Assembly: GCF_963518785.1 (NCBI RefSeq)
Contig: NZ_CAUQKJ010000002.1
Coordinates: 124,001 to 188,000 of the forward strand
DNA from: an uncultured Campylobacter sp.
GTDB taxonomy: Bacteria; Campylobacterota; Campylobacteria; Campylobacterales; Campylobacteraceae
Direction: 5' to 3'
DNA: 64,000 nucleotides
The position numbers and the translations under genes are program-made. The notes under the pieces were generated by a model that saw nothing but the letters and a program-made list of their open reading frames with translations, ran no database searches and had not been told where the DNA came from. Each line of letters begins with the position of its first letter. Position 1 is the stretch's first letter. Below are positions 45,034-54,080 of the stretch, piece by piece.

Positions 45034-46053
45034 ATGAGTAAGCCTCACTCTTTCGCGCTATCTCTTGGGCTGTGCGCGAGTTCGCTTTTTGCAGATCGGA
45101 TCGTAACCGATCACAGTTAGGTCGCGACGTCACGCTGCCTGATCAGGTTAAGCGCATAGTCGTGCTTCAGCACTAAAGCCTAAACGCGCTGGATAAGGTT
45201 GCCCTCGTGCGGGAGTCGTGGCAAAAGTCGCTCGGCAAAAACTACATCCGCCTAGCCCCGAGCCTAAAAGACATGCCGACCCCGGGCGATCTAAAGGTCA
45301 TCAACTACGAGGCGGTGCTTAGCTAAAGCCGGGCGTCGTGATCGTTACGAACTACATCCCACAAGAATACATCGACAAAATGACGGAGCTCAAAATCTCA
45401 GTCGTCGCCGTTAGCTTTCAGCGCAGCGACGCTGCAGATAAGGGCAAGCTAAATCCGACCTTCAAAGACGACGAAGCAGCCTATACCGATGACTTTTACG
45501 ACGGCATAGAGCTTCTCGGCAAAGTCGCAAACCGCGAGAAAGAGGCCGCCGAGCTCATAAGCTTCGTCAAAACCTCGCAAGAGCAGCTAAAGGCTAAATT
45601 TAGCGACTTCATCGTGGATAAAAGACCTAAAATTTACATGGCAAATCCCGATCTTACGATCTACGGCAGCGGCAAATACACGGGCATAATGTTTATGCGT
45701 GCAGGCGCGCAAAACGTCGCGGCGGATAGTATCAAAGGCTACAAGCAGGTATCCGCAGAGCAAATTTTAGCGTGGGCGCCGCAGATGATCTTCGTGCAAG
45801 ATCGCTACTCGCAGGTGCCCGCCGAGCTTAAATCAAACCCCCAGCTTACAAATTTGAGCGCGGTCAAAGAGGATAAAATTTACATGATGCCGCAATACGC
45901 CAAAGCGTGGGGTTATCCGACTGCTGAAGCCATGGCGTTTGGCGCGAGTGGTGGCTAGCGATGAAGCTCTATCCGACGCACTTTGACGAGGCGGAATTTG
46001 ACAAAAAATTGGAGGAATTTTATCAAAAATTCTACCGCACGAGCTATAAATGA
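45034..46053 (+). pseudogene. Decayed copy of the metal-chelate binding protein gene
   Basis: Colinear with the intact gene at 46320 but broken. After the signal peptide and ITDH-like start there is a TAG, a frameshift, an in-frame TAA after VVLQH, a short deletion (the NEINAQ segment of the intact copy is missing), another TAA after VINYEAVLS with a frame change, and a final frameshift near 45945 just before the family's last helix (EWWLAMKLYP... to the TGA at 46051). The central part, 45338-45958, is still open and matches the intact protein well. The copy is too damaged to yield a working protein. Confidence 0.88.
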
Positions 46054-46157
46054 AATTTTCCGCCCTACTGCTGCTCTGGGTCGTGCTATTTGCAGTTTCG
46101 CTTGGTACCGGGCAGTATCCGGTTAGCCTAGAGGAGACGGGTAAAAATTTTTACTAG
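46050..46157 (+). pseudogene. Remnant of a FecCD permease gene
   Basis: A 35-codon frame (WVVLFAVSLGTGQYPVSLEE) matching the first 30 residues of the intact permease at 47366 (WVVLALISLASGQFHIPLEE), overlapping the stop of the preceding pseudogene by ATGA, then ending at TAG. It shows that the duplication once included the permease gene and was then truncated. Confidence 0.8.
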
Positions 46158-46265
46158 CAAAATTCTGCGTAAAATCGCAAAATTCCGCCTTGCAAAAATA
46201 TTTGAAATCCCCCACGACAAAATCAAATTTATATAAAAATTTATCTGGATTTTATGCCAATCGGC

Positions 46266-46304
46266 TATAATTCCGCTATTCTAATCCCGCATATTTTGCG
46301 GAAT
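46266..46304 (+). promoter_or_regulatory. Promoter and 5' leader hairpin of the metal ABC importer
   Basis: TATAAT at 46266-46271. The inverted repeat ATTCCGC (46270-46276) and GCGGAAT (46298-46304) lies between it and the AAGGAG ribosome binding site, and could be an operator or a leader stem. Confidence 0.45.
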
Positions 46305-46319
46305 TTTCAAGGAGAAAAA

Positions 46320-47366
46320 ATGCTTAAACTTCACTCAATCCTTCTTGGTACAGTGCTTTGCGCTGGCCCGGCTTTTGCAGATCGCACGATTACCGATCAG
46401 CTCGGTCGTAAGGTCACAATCCCGGATCAAGTAAATCGTATCGTCGTGCTACACCACGAAGCACTCAATGTCTTAAACGAAATCAACGCCCAAGATAAGG
46501 TCGTAGGCATCCTAAAAAGCTGGGAGCAGCGCCTAGGCAAAGAGTATAATCGTTTGGCACCGAGTTTTAAAAACCTACCTAATCCGGGCGATATCAAAGA
46601 TGTCAATTACGAAGCTCTGCTTAGTCTAAAGCCCGATGCGGTCGTAGTGGTAAACTACTTCCCTAAAGAATATATCGCTAAAATGGAGGAGTTGAAAATC
46701 CCAGTCGTAGGTATTTCATTTTTCAGCTCTGCACAAGAGGAAAAAGCTAAGCTAAATCCGACCTTTAAAGATGAGCGCGATAGCTTCGCTGCTTACGATG
46801 AGGGCTTTTACGAGGGGGTTAAAATTCTAGGCGAACTAAGCAATCACGAAAAGGATGCCGCTGAACTAATAGATTTCGTTAAAAAATCGCAAGCTGATTT
46901 AAATGCCAAATTTAGTAATTTTATTGTAGATAAAAGACCTAGAGTTTATATGGCAAATCCCGATCTTACGACTTACGGTAGCGGCAAATATACTGGCGTA
47001 ATGTTAGCAAGAGCGGGTGCGACGAATGTCGCCGCTGCAGATATAAAGGGCTACAAGCAGGTTTCGCCAGAGCAAATTTTAGCATGGAATCCGCAGATTA
47101 TCTTAGTGCAAAACCGCTATCCTCAAGTACCTGCCGAACTTAAGGCAAACCCTGCGCTAAAAGGTCTTAGCGCCGTGAAAGAGGATAGAATTTATCTAAT
47201 GCCCGAATTCGTTAAAGCATGGGGTCATCCGACTGCCGAAGCAATGGCGCTTGGTGAGGAATGGCTTGCTATGAAACTTTATCCGCAAAATTTTAAGGAC
47301 GCAAACTTTGATAAAAAAGTAGAGGAATTCTACGAGAAATTTTACCGCGTCAAATATCAAAAATAA
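46320..47366 (+). CDS. Metal-chelate ABC transporter, periplasmic binding protein
   Basis: 348 residues, Sec signal (MLKLHSILLGTVLCAGPAFA) then a class III (helical-backbone) binding protein of the Fe-siderophore/cobalamin/metal group: DRTITDQLGRKVTIP, NRIVVLHHEAL, SLKPDAVVV, NPQIILVQNRYP, YLMPEFVKAWGHP. AAGGAG before the ATG decides the start; the frame extends upstream to 46254 without support. The ligand is not evident. Location close to nikR and the hyp genes makes nickel worth considering, but iron, molybdate or cobalamin fit the family equally. Overlaps the permease gene by one base. Confidence 0.85.
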   Translation: MLKLHSILLGTVLCAGPAFADRTITDQLGRKVTIPDQVNRIVVLHHEALNVLNEINAQDKVVGILKSWEQRLGKEYNRLAPSFKNLPNPGDIKDVNYEALLSLKPDAVVVVNYFPKEYIAKMEELKIPVVGISFFSSAQEEKAKLNPTFKDERDSFAAYDEGFYEGVKILGELSNHEKDAAELIDFVKKSQADLNAKFSNFIVDKRPRVYMANPDLTTYGSGKYTGVMLARAGATNVAAADIKGYKQVSPEQILAWNPQIILVQNRYPQVPAELKANPALKGLSAVKEDRIYLMPEFVKAWGHPTAEAMALGEEWLAMKLYPQNFKDANFDKKVEEFYEKFYRVKYQK

Positions 47367-48346
47367 TGCTAAACGTAATCCTGCTTCTTTTTTGGGTAGT
47401 GCTGGCGCTAATCTCGCTCGCTAGTGGGCAGTTTCATATACCGTTAGAAGAAATTTTTAAAATTCTCTTTAGCGGAGGCGGCGATGAAGCCGCCAAAAGT
47501 GTGATGATGGATGTTAGAATTCCGCGCATTCTACTCTCCAGCCTTTGCGGTGGAGCGCTTGCTATCGCGGGTTTGAGCTTACAGGCGGTATTTAAAAACC
47601 CGCTCGTTGGCCCGCACATCGTAGGTGTTAGCACCGCAGCGGCATTCGGCGGCGCGCTTTGTATCTTGCTAGGATTGAGCGGCTTATGGCTTGCGGGTTT
47701 TGCATTTTGCTTCGGGCTTGCGGCGCTATTTTTGCTCTATCTTTTGGCAAAATTCGTAGCACGCGCTGATATTTTCTCACTCATTTTAGCAGGTATAGTC
47801 ATTAACGGCGTATTTGCCGCACTTACGAGCTTGGTGCAGTATCTGGCAGACGATGAGGAAGTGCTGCCTAATATCGTCTTTTGGCTACTAGGAAGCTTCG
47901 TAAGCGCAGGATATGATAAAGTAATTTTGATGTGCGCGATCGCCCTGCCCGCTTCTGCAGTCTTAATCGCGCTGAGATGGCGGTTTAATCTACTCAGCCT
48001 AAATGATGATGATTTGCGCGTGCTGGGCGTGGATGTTAAGTTTCTGCGCTGCACGATCCTGGCGCTTTGCACCGCTCTGATCGCCGTACAAGTTAGCGTC
48101 AGCGGAAATATCGGCTGGGTAGGTCTTGTAGTGCCGCACGCCACCAGGCTCATCGCGGGCAGCGACCACGTGAAGCTAATGCCTGCCTGCTTCATCGCAG
48201 GAGCGATCTTTATGCTGGCAATCGACGATCTATCTCGCTCGCTAAGTAGCGCCGAAATTCCTTTAGGAATTCTATCCGCTCTCATCGGAAGCCCGATCTT
48301 TGCCCTACTTCTAAAAAGGAGCGCCAAAAATGCAAAATCTAATTGA
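47366..48346 (+). CDS. Metal-chelate ABC transporter, FecCD-family permease
   Basis: 326 residues with about nine to ten hydrophobic helices. Family motifs are RIPRILLSSLCGGALAIAG, QAVFKNPLVGPHIVGVSTAA, and GWVGLVVPHATRLIAG. Forms the inner-membrane channel as a homodimer. Overlaps the ATPase gene by 17 bp. Confidence 0.93.
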   Translation: MLNVILLLFWVVLALISLASGQFHIPLEEIFKILFSGGGDEAAKSVMMDVRIPRILLSSLCGGALAIAGLSLQAVFKNPLVGPHIVGVSTAAAFGGALCILLGLSGLWLAGFAFCFGLAALFLLYLLAKFVARADIFSLILAGIVINGVFAALTSLVQYLADDEEVLPNIVFWLLGSFVSAGYDKVILMCAIALPASAVLIALRWRFNLLSLNDDDLRVLGVDVKFLRCTILALCTALIAVQVSVSGNIGWVGLVVPHATRLIAGSDHVKLMPACFIAGAIFMLAIDDLSRSLSSAEIPLGILSALIGSPIFALLLKRSAKNAKSN

Positions 48347-49094
48347 GGTAAAAAACGCTGGCTTTTACTACGAGGCGGAAAAATTCTGCTTTCGCAACTT
48401 AAGCTTCGAGCTTTCCAGCTCTCAAACATTAGCGATTTTGGGCTTAAACGGGCAAGGCAAAAGTACGCTAATGTCGTGTATGATGGGGATTTTGCAGCCT
48501 AAAGAAGGCGAGATCGTGCGCAAGGCAAAATTTGCTTTCTTGCCGCAGAGCTTTAACGTCGCGTTTGATTACAGCGTGCTTGACATCGTACTGATGGGGC
48601 GAGTACGTGATATCTCGCTCTTTTCAAAACCGGGCAAAAAGGATATTCAAATCTGTCTTGACGCTCTGGATACGCTAGGCGTCGCCCATCTGCAAAAGCG
48701 CAGCTTTAACGCCCTTAGCGGCGGGCAGAGGCAGCTCGTGCTCTTTGCCAGAGCGATCGCGAGCAGGAGCGAAATTCTGTTTTTGGACGAGCCTGCCAGC
48801 GCGCTTGATATAAAAAACCAAGACCGCGTGCTAAGCCTCATCGCAAATCTGCGCTCAAATAGCGATGCGAGCATAGTTTTTACCACCCACCAGCCTAACC
48901 ACGCCCTCGCAGTCGCCGATCGCACACTGATCTTGCGAAATGATCTTAGCTACAACTACGGCGCAAGCAACGAAATTTTAACCGAAGCCGCGCTTAGCTC
49001 GCTCTACGGCGTGCAGATCAAAACGGCGGAATTTGATGTTGCGGGCGAGCAAATCCCCAGCATCACGCAAATTTTCAGCGCGCAGGTGAAGTAG
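48330..49094 (+). CDS. Metal-chelate ABC transporter, ATPase
   Basis: 254 residues. Walker A GLNGQGKST, signature ALSGGQRQL, Walker B EILFLDEPAS, H-loop TTHQPNH. Energises the FecCD permease. Last gene of the importer unit. The following gap, 49095-49598, has no gene; it holds many AAATTT/GGAATT words at intervals of about 20-40 bp. Confidence 0.94.
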   Translation: MQNLIEVKNAGFYYEAEKFCFRNLSFELSSSQTLAILGLNGQGKSTLMSCMMGILQPKEGEIVRKAKFAFLPQSFNVAFDYSVLDIVLMGRVRDISLFSKPGKKDIQICLDALDTLGVAHLQKRSFNALSGGQRQLVLFARAIASRSEILFLDEPASALDIKNQDRVLSLIANLRSNSDASIVFTTHQPNHALAVADRTLILRNDLSYNYGASNEILTEAALSSLYGVQIKTAEFDVAGEQIPSITQIFSAQVK

Positions 49095-49565
49095 CGGCGC
49101 GATTGGCACGACAAAGCAACTCATCAATCGCCGCAAAATTTTAAATCGCGGGATTTTATCTTGAGCGAAATTTAAATCGCGAAATTTTGTCTTGAAATGC
49201 CGTCTTGAAATTCTTATTAAAATTTTATATCGAGGTTTTGCCATAGAATTCCAGTCTAAATTCCATAGTGAAATTTTGCCGCGGGGAATTCCGATCAGAA
49301 ATCTCATAGCGGAATTTTCTGCGGCTTGCTGACTTTCAAAGCGTGCTATGAAAGTATGCTATCGCTTGAGATTTTAAAATTTCATAGCGGAATTCTACCC
49401 CGCAAATCCATAGGTGGAATTCCGTTTTAAAATCCCGCGACGGAATTTTATTCTCGCTCTGGTAGGATTCCTGAAATTCTGAAATTCCGTAGTTTACAAG
49501 CTTGCCCGACGAAATTTTGAAATTTTAAATTTAGCTATTTAATTCCTGCTTTACATCGATTTATG

Positions 49566-49598
49566 TATACTTCGGGATAAATTTTAAAAAGGCTTATT
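49566..49598 (+). repeat. Repeated promoter-leader, copy 1
   Basis: TATACTTCGGGATAAATTTT followed by AAAAAGGCTTATT up to the ATG. The same element precedes the next two paralogues (50265 and 51060). TATACT fits a -10 box and AAAAAGG the ribosome binding site. Confidence 0.7.
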
Positions 49599-50192
49599 AT
49601 GCAAGATCTCGTATCTCAGGCAAGAAAAGAGGGGATGATCAGCACCGGCATCGATCTGTTTTTAGCGGCAGTGCCTGCGACTTTAGTTGCGCTAGATATT
49701 GCTATTAACGGCATGCTAGGGCTTAGCACCAACAAGACGGCTACCTATATCACTGGCGGAATTATTTTTGCTCTTTTGTGTGTTTCGGTATTTTTCAGGC
49801 TAAGAGCGCTCCGCAAAATTTCAATGCTTAGCGGCATAAGGGCGGCGGCACTTTACCGCAACTGCGTAATTGTCTGCATCTGTGTCATTGCCATAACAAG
49901 CATCTTTTTATCGATTCCTTTATCGATCTCACACAAGCATTTGGCAATGATATTGTGCATTTTGATAGCGTTTGCAGGCGCAATCTACATAATCGTAGCG
50001 TGGTTTTGCATAAATTTTGCTCTAGCACGCGTAAGCGGCGTGGGGATCTTTGAGATATATGTGTGGCTCTGCGTCATCCTTTTTCCGTTAAATGCACTAT
50101 ACCATTTGATATTCCCCATAACCCTCACAATAACTAGCATCGTGCATCTGCTAGCCTGGAGCAAGATAGAAAAGATAAGCGCAAACGTTTAG
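49599..50192 (+). CDS. Unknown membrane protein (family member 2)
   Basis: 197 residues, five or so hydrophobic helices. Begins MQDLVSQARKEGMISTGIDLFL, contains LRALRKISMLSGIRAAALYR, a RVSGVGIFEIYVWLCV helix and ends LLAWSKIEKIS. The next two genes share all four landmarks, so these are tandem duplicates. No known domain recognised. The conserved polar loop (ALYRNC) and the C-terminal AWSKIEK are the best candidates for functional sites. Confidence 0.8.
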   Translation: MQDLVSQARKEGMISTGIDLFLAAVPATLVALDIAINGMLGLSTNKTATYITGGIIFALLCVSVFFRLRALRKISMLSGIRAAALYRNCVIVCICVIAITSIFLSIPLSISHKHLAMILCILIAFAGAIYIIVAWFCINFALARVSGVGIFEIYVWLCVILFPLNALYHLIFPITLTITSIVHLLAWSKIEKISANV

Positions 50193-50264
50193 AATTTCGC
50201 AAATATCTTGTCGCGATAGAATTTCGATCTTGTCGGTTTAATTTATATTTTATGCTTGTTTATA

Positions 50265-50300
50265 TATACTTCGGGTCAAATTTTTAAAAAGGGTTTATAT
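50265..50300 (+). repeat. Repeated promoter-leader, copy 2
   Basis: TATACTTCGGGTCAAATTTT plus TAAAAAGGGTTTATAT, equivalent to the elements before 49599 and 51094. Confidence 0.7.
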
Positions 50301-51002
50301 ATGCAATTCATTGTATCTCAGGCAAGAAAAGAGGGGATGATCAGCACCGGTATTGATCTATTTTTAGCGGCGCTACCCGTGGTTTTTATCGTAGTAGGCT
50401 ATGCCTCTTTCAGCGAGCCATGGCGCCTTGACGACGAGATGATAAATTATATCGCTAGCGGAATTTTGATCGCTTTTATTTGTGTTTCGGCATTTTTCAG
50501 ATTGCAGGCACTCCGAAAAATTTCAGCGCTTAGCGGCATAAAAGCAGCGACGCTTTATCGCAACTGCATAATAATCTGCGTCTGCTTTTTTGCGCTAGCG
50601 CTCGTGCTCAATTACCTTTATCCGAGGGAGCCTGACGCAGACGGCGGGCAGAGTGATAATCCATTTGCGGCGATATTTGGACTAGCGCTTTTCGCAGGCG
50701 TTATTTACATAATCGTCGCATGGTTTCGCATAAATTTTTCTTTGGCGCGCGTAAGCGGCGTAAGTACCTTTCGGACTTATGTGTGGCTCTGCGTGGGACT
50801 TTTCGTGTTAAATATACTATGCAACGTAGCGCTCTACGGTTTATTCGCCTATAAGTTGCAGACGGGCGCCGAGCCGGCTTCTGCTTTGGTTATCGTCGTC
50901 GTGTTATCCAAAATGCTCCTGCCGTTTGTTGCTCTCGTAATAACCAGCATCGTGCACCTGCTAGCCTGGAGTAAGATAGAAAAGATAAGCGCGGAGGTTT
51001 GA
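50301..51002 (+). CDS. Unknown membrane protein (family member 3)
   Basis: 233 residues, about six hydrophobic helices, paralogue of the flanking genes. MQFIVSQARKEGMISTGIDLFL at the start, KISALSGIKAATLYRNC in the middle and LLAWSKIEKISAEV at the end. It has an extra loop (PREPDADGGQSDNP) and a longer segment before the last helix. The ATG at 50301 fits the paralogues better than the frame opening at 50256. Unknown function. Confidence 0.8.
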   Translation: MQFIVSQARKEGMISTGIDLFLAALPVVFIVVGYASFSEPWRLDDEMINYIASGILIAFICVSAFFRLQALRKISALSGIKAATLYRNCIIICVCFFALALVLNYLYPREPDADGGQSDNPFAAIFGLALFAGVIYIIVAWFRINFSLARVSGVSTFRTYVWLCVGLFVLNILCNVALYGLFAYKLQTGAEPASALVIVVVLSKMLLPFVALVITSIVHLLAWSKIEKISAEV

Positions 51003-51059
51003 AATTTCGCGAACCTCTCATCACGATGAAATTTCGCTCTTTCCGGTTTGATTAGCGTT

Positions 51060-51093
51060 TTACACTTCAGGATAAATTTTAAAAAGGCTTATT
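51060..51093 (+). repeat. Repeated promoter-leader, copy 3
   Basis: TTACACTTCAGGATAAATTT plus TAAAAAGGCTTATT; the -10 box is TACACT instead of TATACT. Confidence 0.65.
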
Positions 51094-51756
51094 ATGCAAG
51101 ATATCGTATCTCAAGCAAGAAAAAATGGGATAATCAGCACTGGCATTGATCTATTTTTAGCGGCGTTACCGGTGGTTTTGATGGCGATAGACTTTGTTTT
51201 TGAGGGCATACCGGGGTATCCATATAATATCGTGATCATAGGTGGAATTTTTATCGCTTTTATTTGCTTCTCGGTGATTTATAGGTTAAGAGCGCTCAGC
51301 AAAATTTCAGCTCTTAGCGGGATAAAAGCGGCGGCGCTTTACCGCAACTGCATAATTGTTTTCATCTGCATCTCGGTGTTTTCATTATTTCATCCGATAA
51401 GTTCTTGTAGAGAAGAGATGGTTAGAGAGACAACAGGAGAGACTATATGGAATTTAGCGGTGCCCGCAGCCGCAATCTACATAATCGTAGCGTGGCTTCG
51501 CATAAATTTCTCTTTGGCGCGAGTAAGCGGCGTGAGCGCCTTTCGCATCTATGTATGGCTCTGCGTGGGGTTTTTCGCGCTAAATTGGCTATGTGGCGCA
51601 GGGCCCTTCGGTTTGGCTACCTCCAAGCCGCAAACTGACGATTCGGTTGCGGCTTTAGTCATCACATCGTTTAAGGAATTTTTGCCGTTCATCGCTCTTG
51701 TGATAACTAGCATCGTGCATCTGTTAGCTTGGAGCAAGATAGAAAAGCTCGCCTAA
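51094..51756 (+). CDS. Unknown membrane protein (family member 4)
   Basis: 220 residues, paralogue of the two preceding genes: MQDIVSQARKNGIISTGIDLFL, RALSKISALSGIKAAALYRNC, RVSGVSAFRIYVWLCVG and LLAWSKIEKLA. About five to six hydrophobic helices, no recognised domain. Differences cluster in the loop after the third helix (PISSCREEMVRETTGET) and in the one before the last helix, which may be the variable, exposed parts. Confidence 0.8.
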   Translation: MQDIVSQARKNGIISTGIDLFLAALPVVLMAIDFVFEGIPGYPYNIVIIGGIFIAFICFSVIYRLRALSKISALSGIKAAALYRNCIIVFICISVFSLFHPISSCREEMVRETTGETIWNLAVPAAAIYIIVAWLRINFSLARVSGVSAFRIYVWLCVGFFALNWLCGAGPFGLATSKPQTDDSVAALVITSFKEFLPFIALVITSIVHLLAWSKIEKLA

Positions 51757-51904
51757 GCCGAAGCGCTTTCGTTTTGTAGCGACCGCGCGCTTTTGCAAGT
51801 CTAAACCGCAGCAACGTCCAAAAGCCACGCCATCCGGCACAGCGTCGCCACACGCAGCAAAGCCACAAGATAGCGCGTAAATTTAGAAAATTCAAAGGAT
51901 AAAA

Positions 51905-52723
51905 ATGAAAGAAATTTCAAAGCAAGATCTGCTTCGCAAGGCGAAATTCCGCGGAGTTTTAGGTGCCGTGATTTTGCTAGGCATCGGCGTAAGCGGCACG
52001 GTGGGCGTAAGCAGCATAGACGAGGACGCGGTCGCGATTTTTAGAGTTTTAGCGCTACTAGCGACGCTAGCGATATTTTACGACTGCTTCGTTTGCCTAG
52101 AAAAGGCGCTAGGCGCGCGCTTCGTTAAGACCTATAGGCTGATAGAAAGCATCCCAATCGTCGCGATTTTGTGCTACTGCGCCATGGTAGTAGCGCTAAA
52201 AGAGGGCGCGATGCTAGGTCTGCTCTACACCCTGCTCTACGTCCTTTCGACGTGCGCAGCGGTGATAATCTGGGGCGTATTAAACTGCCGCCTAGCCACA
52301 CTTAGCGGCGTGGATTTATTTAAAATCTACGGCATAGTGGTGTCCGTGGCATGGCTCTGCGAAGCGGTATTGGGCGCGCTAGCTAAAATAGGCGTAATCC
52401 TCGCTCTGCCGTATCTAATCGCAGCGTCGCTGGTAACGGCGTTTTCGGGCATTTTGCTAATCATAGCGTGGATAAAATTCAACCCCGCAAGGTTGTGCGG
52501 CGCGGAAAATTCTAGCGAGCTTGACGGCGCCAAGCTAGGCGCGGACGGCGAAAAACTGAGCATTTACAGCAAACTCGCCACTTTTAAGAAATCGGACGCG
52601 GACGATGCGAAAAAGCCCGCTTCCAAGGCGAGCGCAGATACCGCAAAAATGCCTGCTTCCAAAGTGAGCGCAGATGATACGACCGCCGCAAGACGCCCGG
52701 GCAACCCCGGATTTAAATTCTAA
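51905..52723 (+). CDS. Unknown membrane protein with charged repeat tail (family member 5)
   Basis: 272 residues. Residues 1-195 form about six hydrophobic helices with the family landmarks LATLSGVDLFKIYG and LLIIAWIKF; the N-terminal KAKFRGV matches the protein at 44020. A hydrophilic tail of about 75 residues follows with an imperfect repeat (KKPASKASADTAK, KMPASKVSADDTT), probably cytoplasmic. Lacks the TATACTTCGGG leader of the three tandem genes. Unknown function. The gap 52724-52988 holds only AAATTC-rich DNA. Confidence 0.75.
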   Translation: MKEISKQDLLRKAKFRGVLGAVILLGIGVSGTVGVSSIDEDAVAIFRVLALLATLAIFYDCFVCLEKALGARFVKTYRLIESIPIVAILCYCAMVVALKEGAMLGLLYTLLYVLSTCAAVIIWGVLNCRLATLSGVDLFKIYGIVVSVAWLCEAVLGALAKIGVILALPYLIAASLVTAFSGILLIIAWIKFNPARLCGAENSSELDGAKLGADGEKLSIYSKLATFKKSDADDAKKPASKASADTAKMPASKVSADDTTAARRPGNPGFKF

Positions 52724-52988
52724 CTCTACTCGCAAGATGGAATTTCGTAAAATTTTTAAAATTTAAGGTGCGGAATTTTATCGCGACGCGCGGCGCATCG
52801 GGCGGAAACGCGGAATTTTGATTTAATTTTATCCGCTACGACGCGCAAAATTTAGGGCAAAATTCCAAGCCGAAATTCCGCGATCAATTTAAAATTTTAA
52901 GCAGAGGTTCAATCCAAAAATTCCTACGAAGCAAAATCCAAGCCGAAATTCCAGCCAAAATTCTAAACTAAAATTCCGATCTAAATCC

Positions 52989-54080
52989 CTAATCCAGCTT
53001 ATTTCTAAAAAGCGACGCCGCAAAGCTCAACGTGCCAAGCCCGATCAGCAGCAGCGGCACGATGAGATGCCACAGCTCGCCGAGGCTCGCGCCCTCCAGA
53101 TAGATCCGCCACATACAGTTGTTGGCATAATACATCGGATCTAGGTGCGCGATGTAGTAAAACCACCGCGGCATCGCGTCCGCAGGCGTTATCAGCCCGC
53201 TTATCATAATGCACGGCAGCAGGAACAAAAACGAGCTCACGACCGATTGTAGCGAGGTCTTGCAGACGGTCGAGATCACGAGGCCGATGCCTACGTTGCA
53301 GGCGCTAAAGATCGCGATAATCGCAAAAAGATCCGCAAAGCGCCCTCGAAAAGGAATTTCAAAGTAAAATACGCAGATCAAAAACAGCGCGAGCCCCTGC
53401 GCGATCGCGATCAGCACGGGCGGCACTGCTTTGCCGATTAGCATCTCAAGCGGGTTTGCAGGCGTCATCAGCATCATATCAAAGCTCCCCTCCTCGCGCT
53501 CGCGAGAGACGCTAAATGCCGATAGCATCAGCACCTGAATCATCGAAAGCCCCAAAATCATCCCCGTCATGATCGTGTAGCGCGTGATCGTGTTTTCGTT
53601 AAAAACATAGCGCGGATTTATGCTGATTAAATTGATGAAATGCTGCGCGTTGTATTCCCCCGCTATGGCCTGCACGAAGCCGATGACGGTGTTTGCCAAG
53701 GTCGTATTGCGCGAATCCGCGATGATCAAAAGCTCGTGCGTATCCTTAAAATCGCTGCCGAAATAGATCCCGATGATCGCCTCTCCCTCGCTTACCGCGC
53801 GGCGCAGGCAGGTTAGGTCTTTGCAGCCGAGATCTGTTTTAAACATCGGCGTAGCGGCGATGCTCTGTACCAGCGCGGTGGACGTCGCATCGCGGGCGTC
53901 GTCCAAAATCGCGTAGCGCACCTGCTCGGGGGTGAAATTCGCGCCGTAGCCGAATATGATAGCCTGCACCAGCACCGGCACGATAAGCACCATGCGCGTG
54001 CCCTTGTCGCGAAACATCGCCAAAAATTCCTTTTTTATCAGCGCGCGAATTCGAAGCAGAGATTTTCGCAGAGCGTTCAT
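52989..54080 (-). CDS. ybhR: ABC-2 exporter permease, YbhR-like
   Basis: 363 residues, six helices in the ABC-2 pattern: one near the N-terminus (MVLIVPVLVQAIIFGYGANF), a large periplasmic domain (about 50-175), then five C-terminal helices including the SREREEGSFDMMLMTPANPLEMLIGK coupling segment. Together with the other permease it should form the heterodimeric channel of the YbhGFSR-type exporter. Its ATG overlaps the stop of the open frame at 54077-55366 as ATGA rather than adjoining ybhS directly. Confidence 0.88.
   Translation of the reverse strand: MNALRKSLLRIRALIKKEFLAMFRDKGTRMVLIVPVLVQAIIFGYGANFTPEQVRYAILDDARDATSTALVQSIAATPMFKTDLGCKDLTCLRRAVSEGEAIIGIYFGSDFKDTHELLIIADSRNTTLANTVIGFVQAIAGEYNAQHFINLISINPRYVFNENTITRYTIMTGMILGLSMIQVLMLSAFSVSREREEGSFDMMLMTPANPLEMLIGKAVPPVLIAIAQGLALFLICVFYFEIPFRGRFADLFAIIAIFSACNVGIGLVISTVCKTSLQSVVSSFLFLLPCIMISGLITPADAMPRWFYYIAHLDPMYYANNCMWRIYLEGASLGELWHLIVPLLLIGLGTLSFAASLFRNKLD

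Noticed and set aside
49095..49598. Short words recurring at 20-40 bp, superficially like an array of repeats and spacers
   Set aside because: The repeated word is only 6-9 bp, its spacing varies and no cas gene is near; not a CRISPR array.
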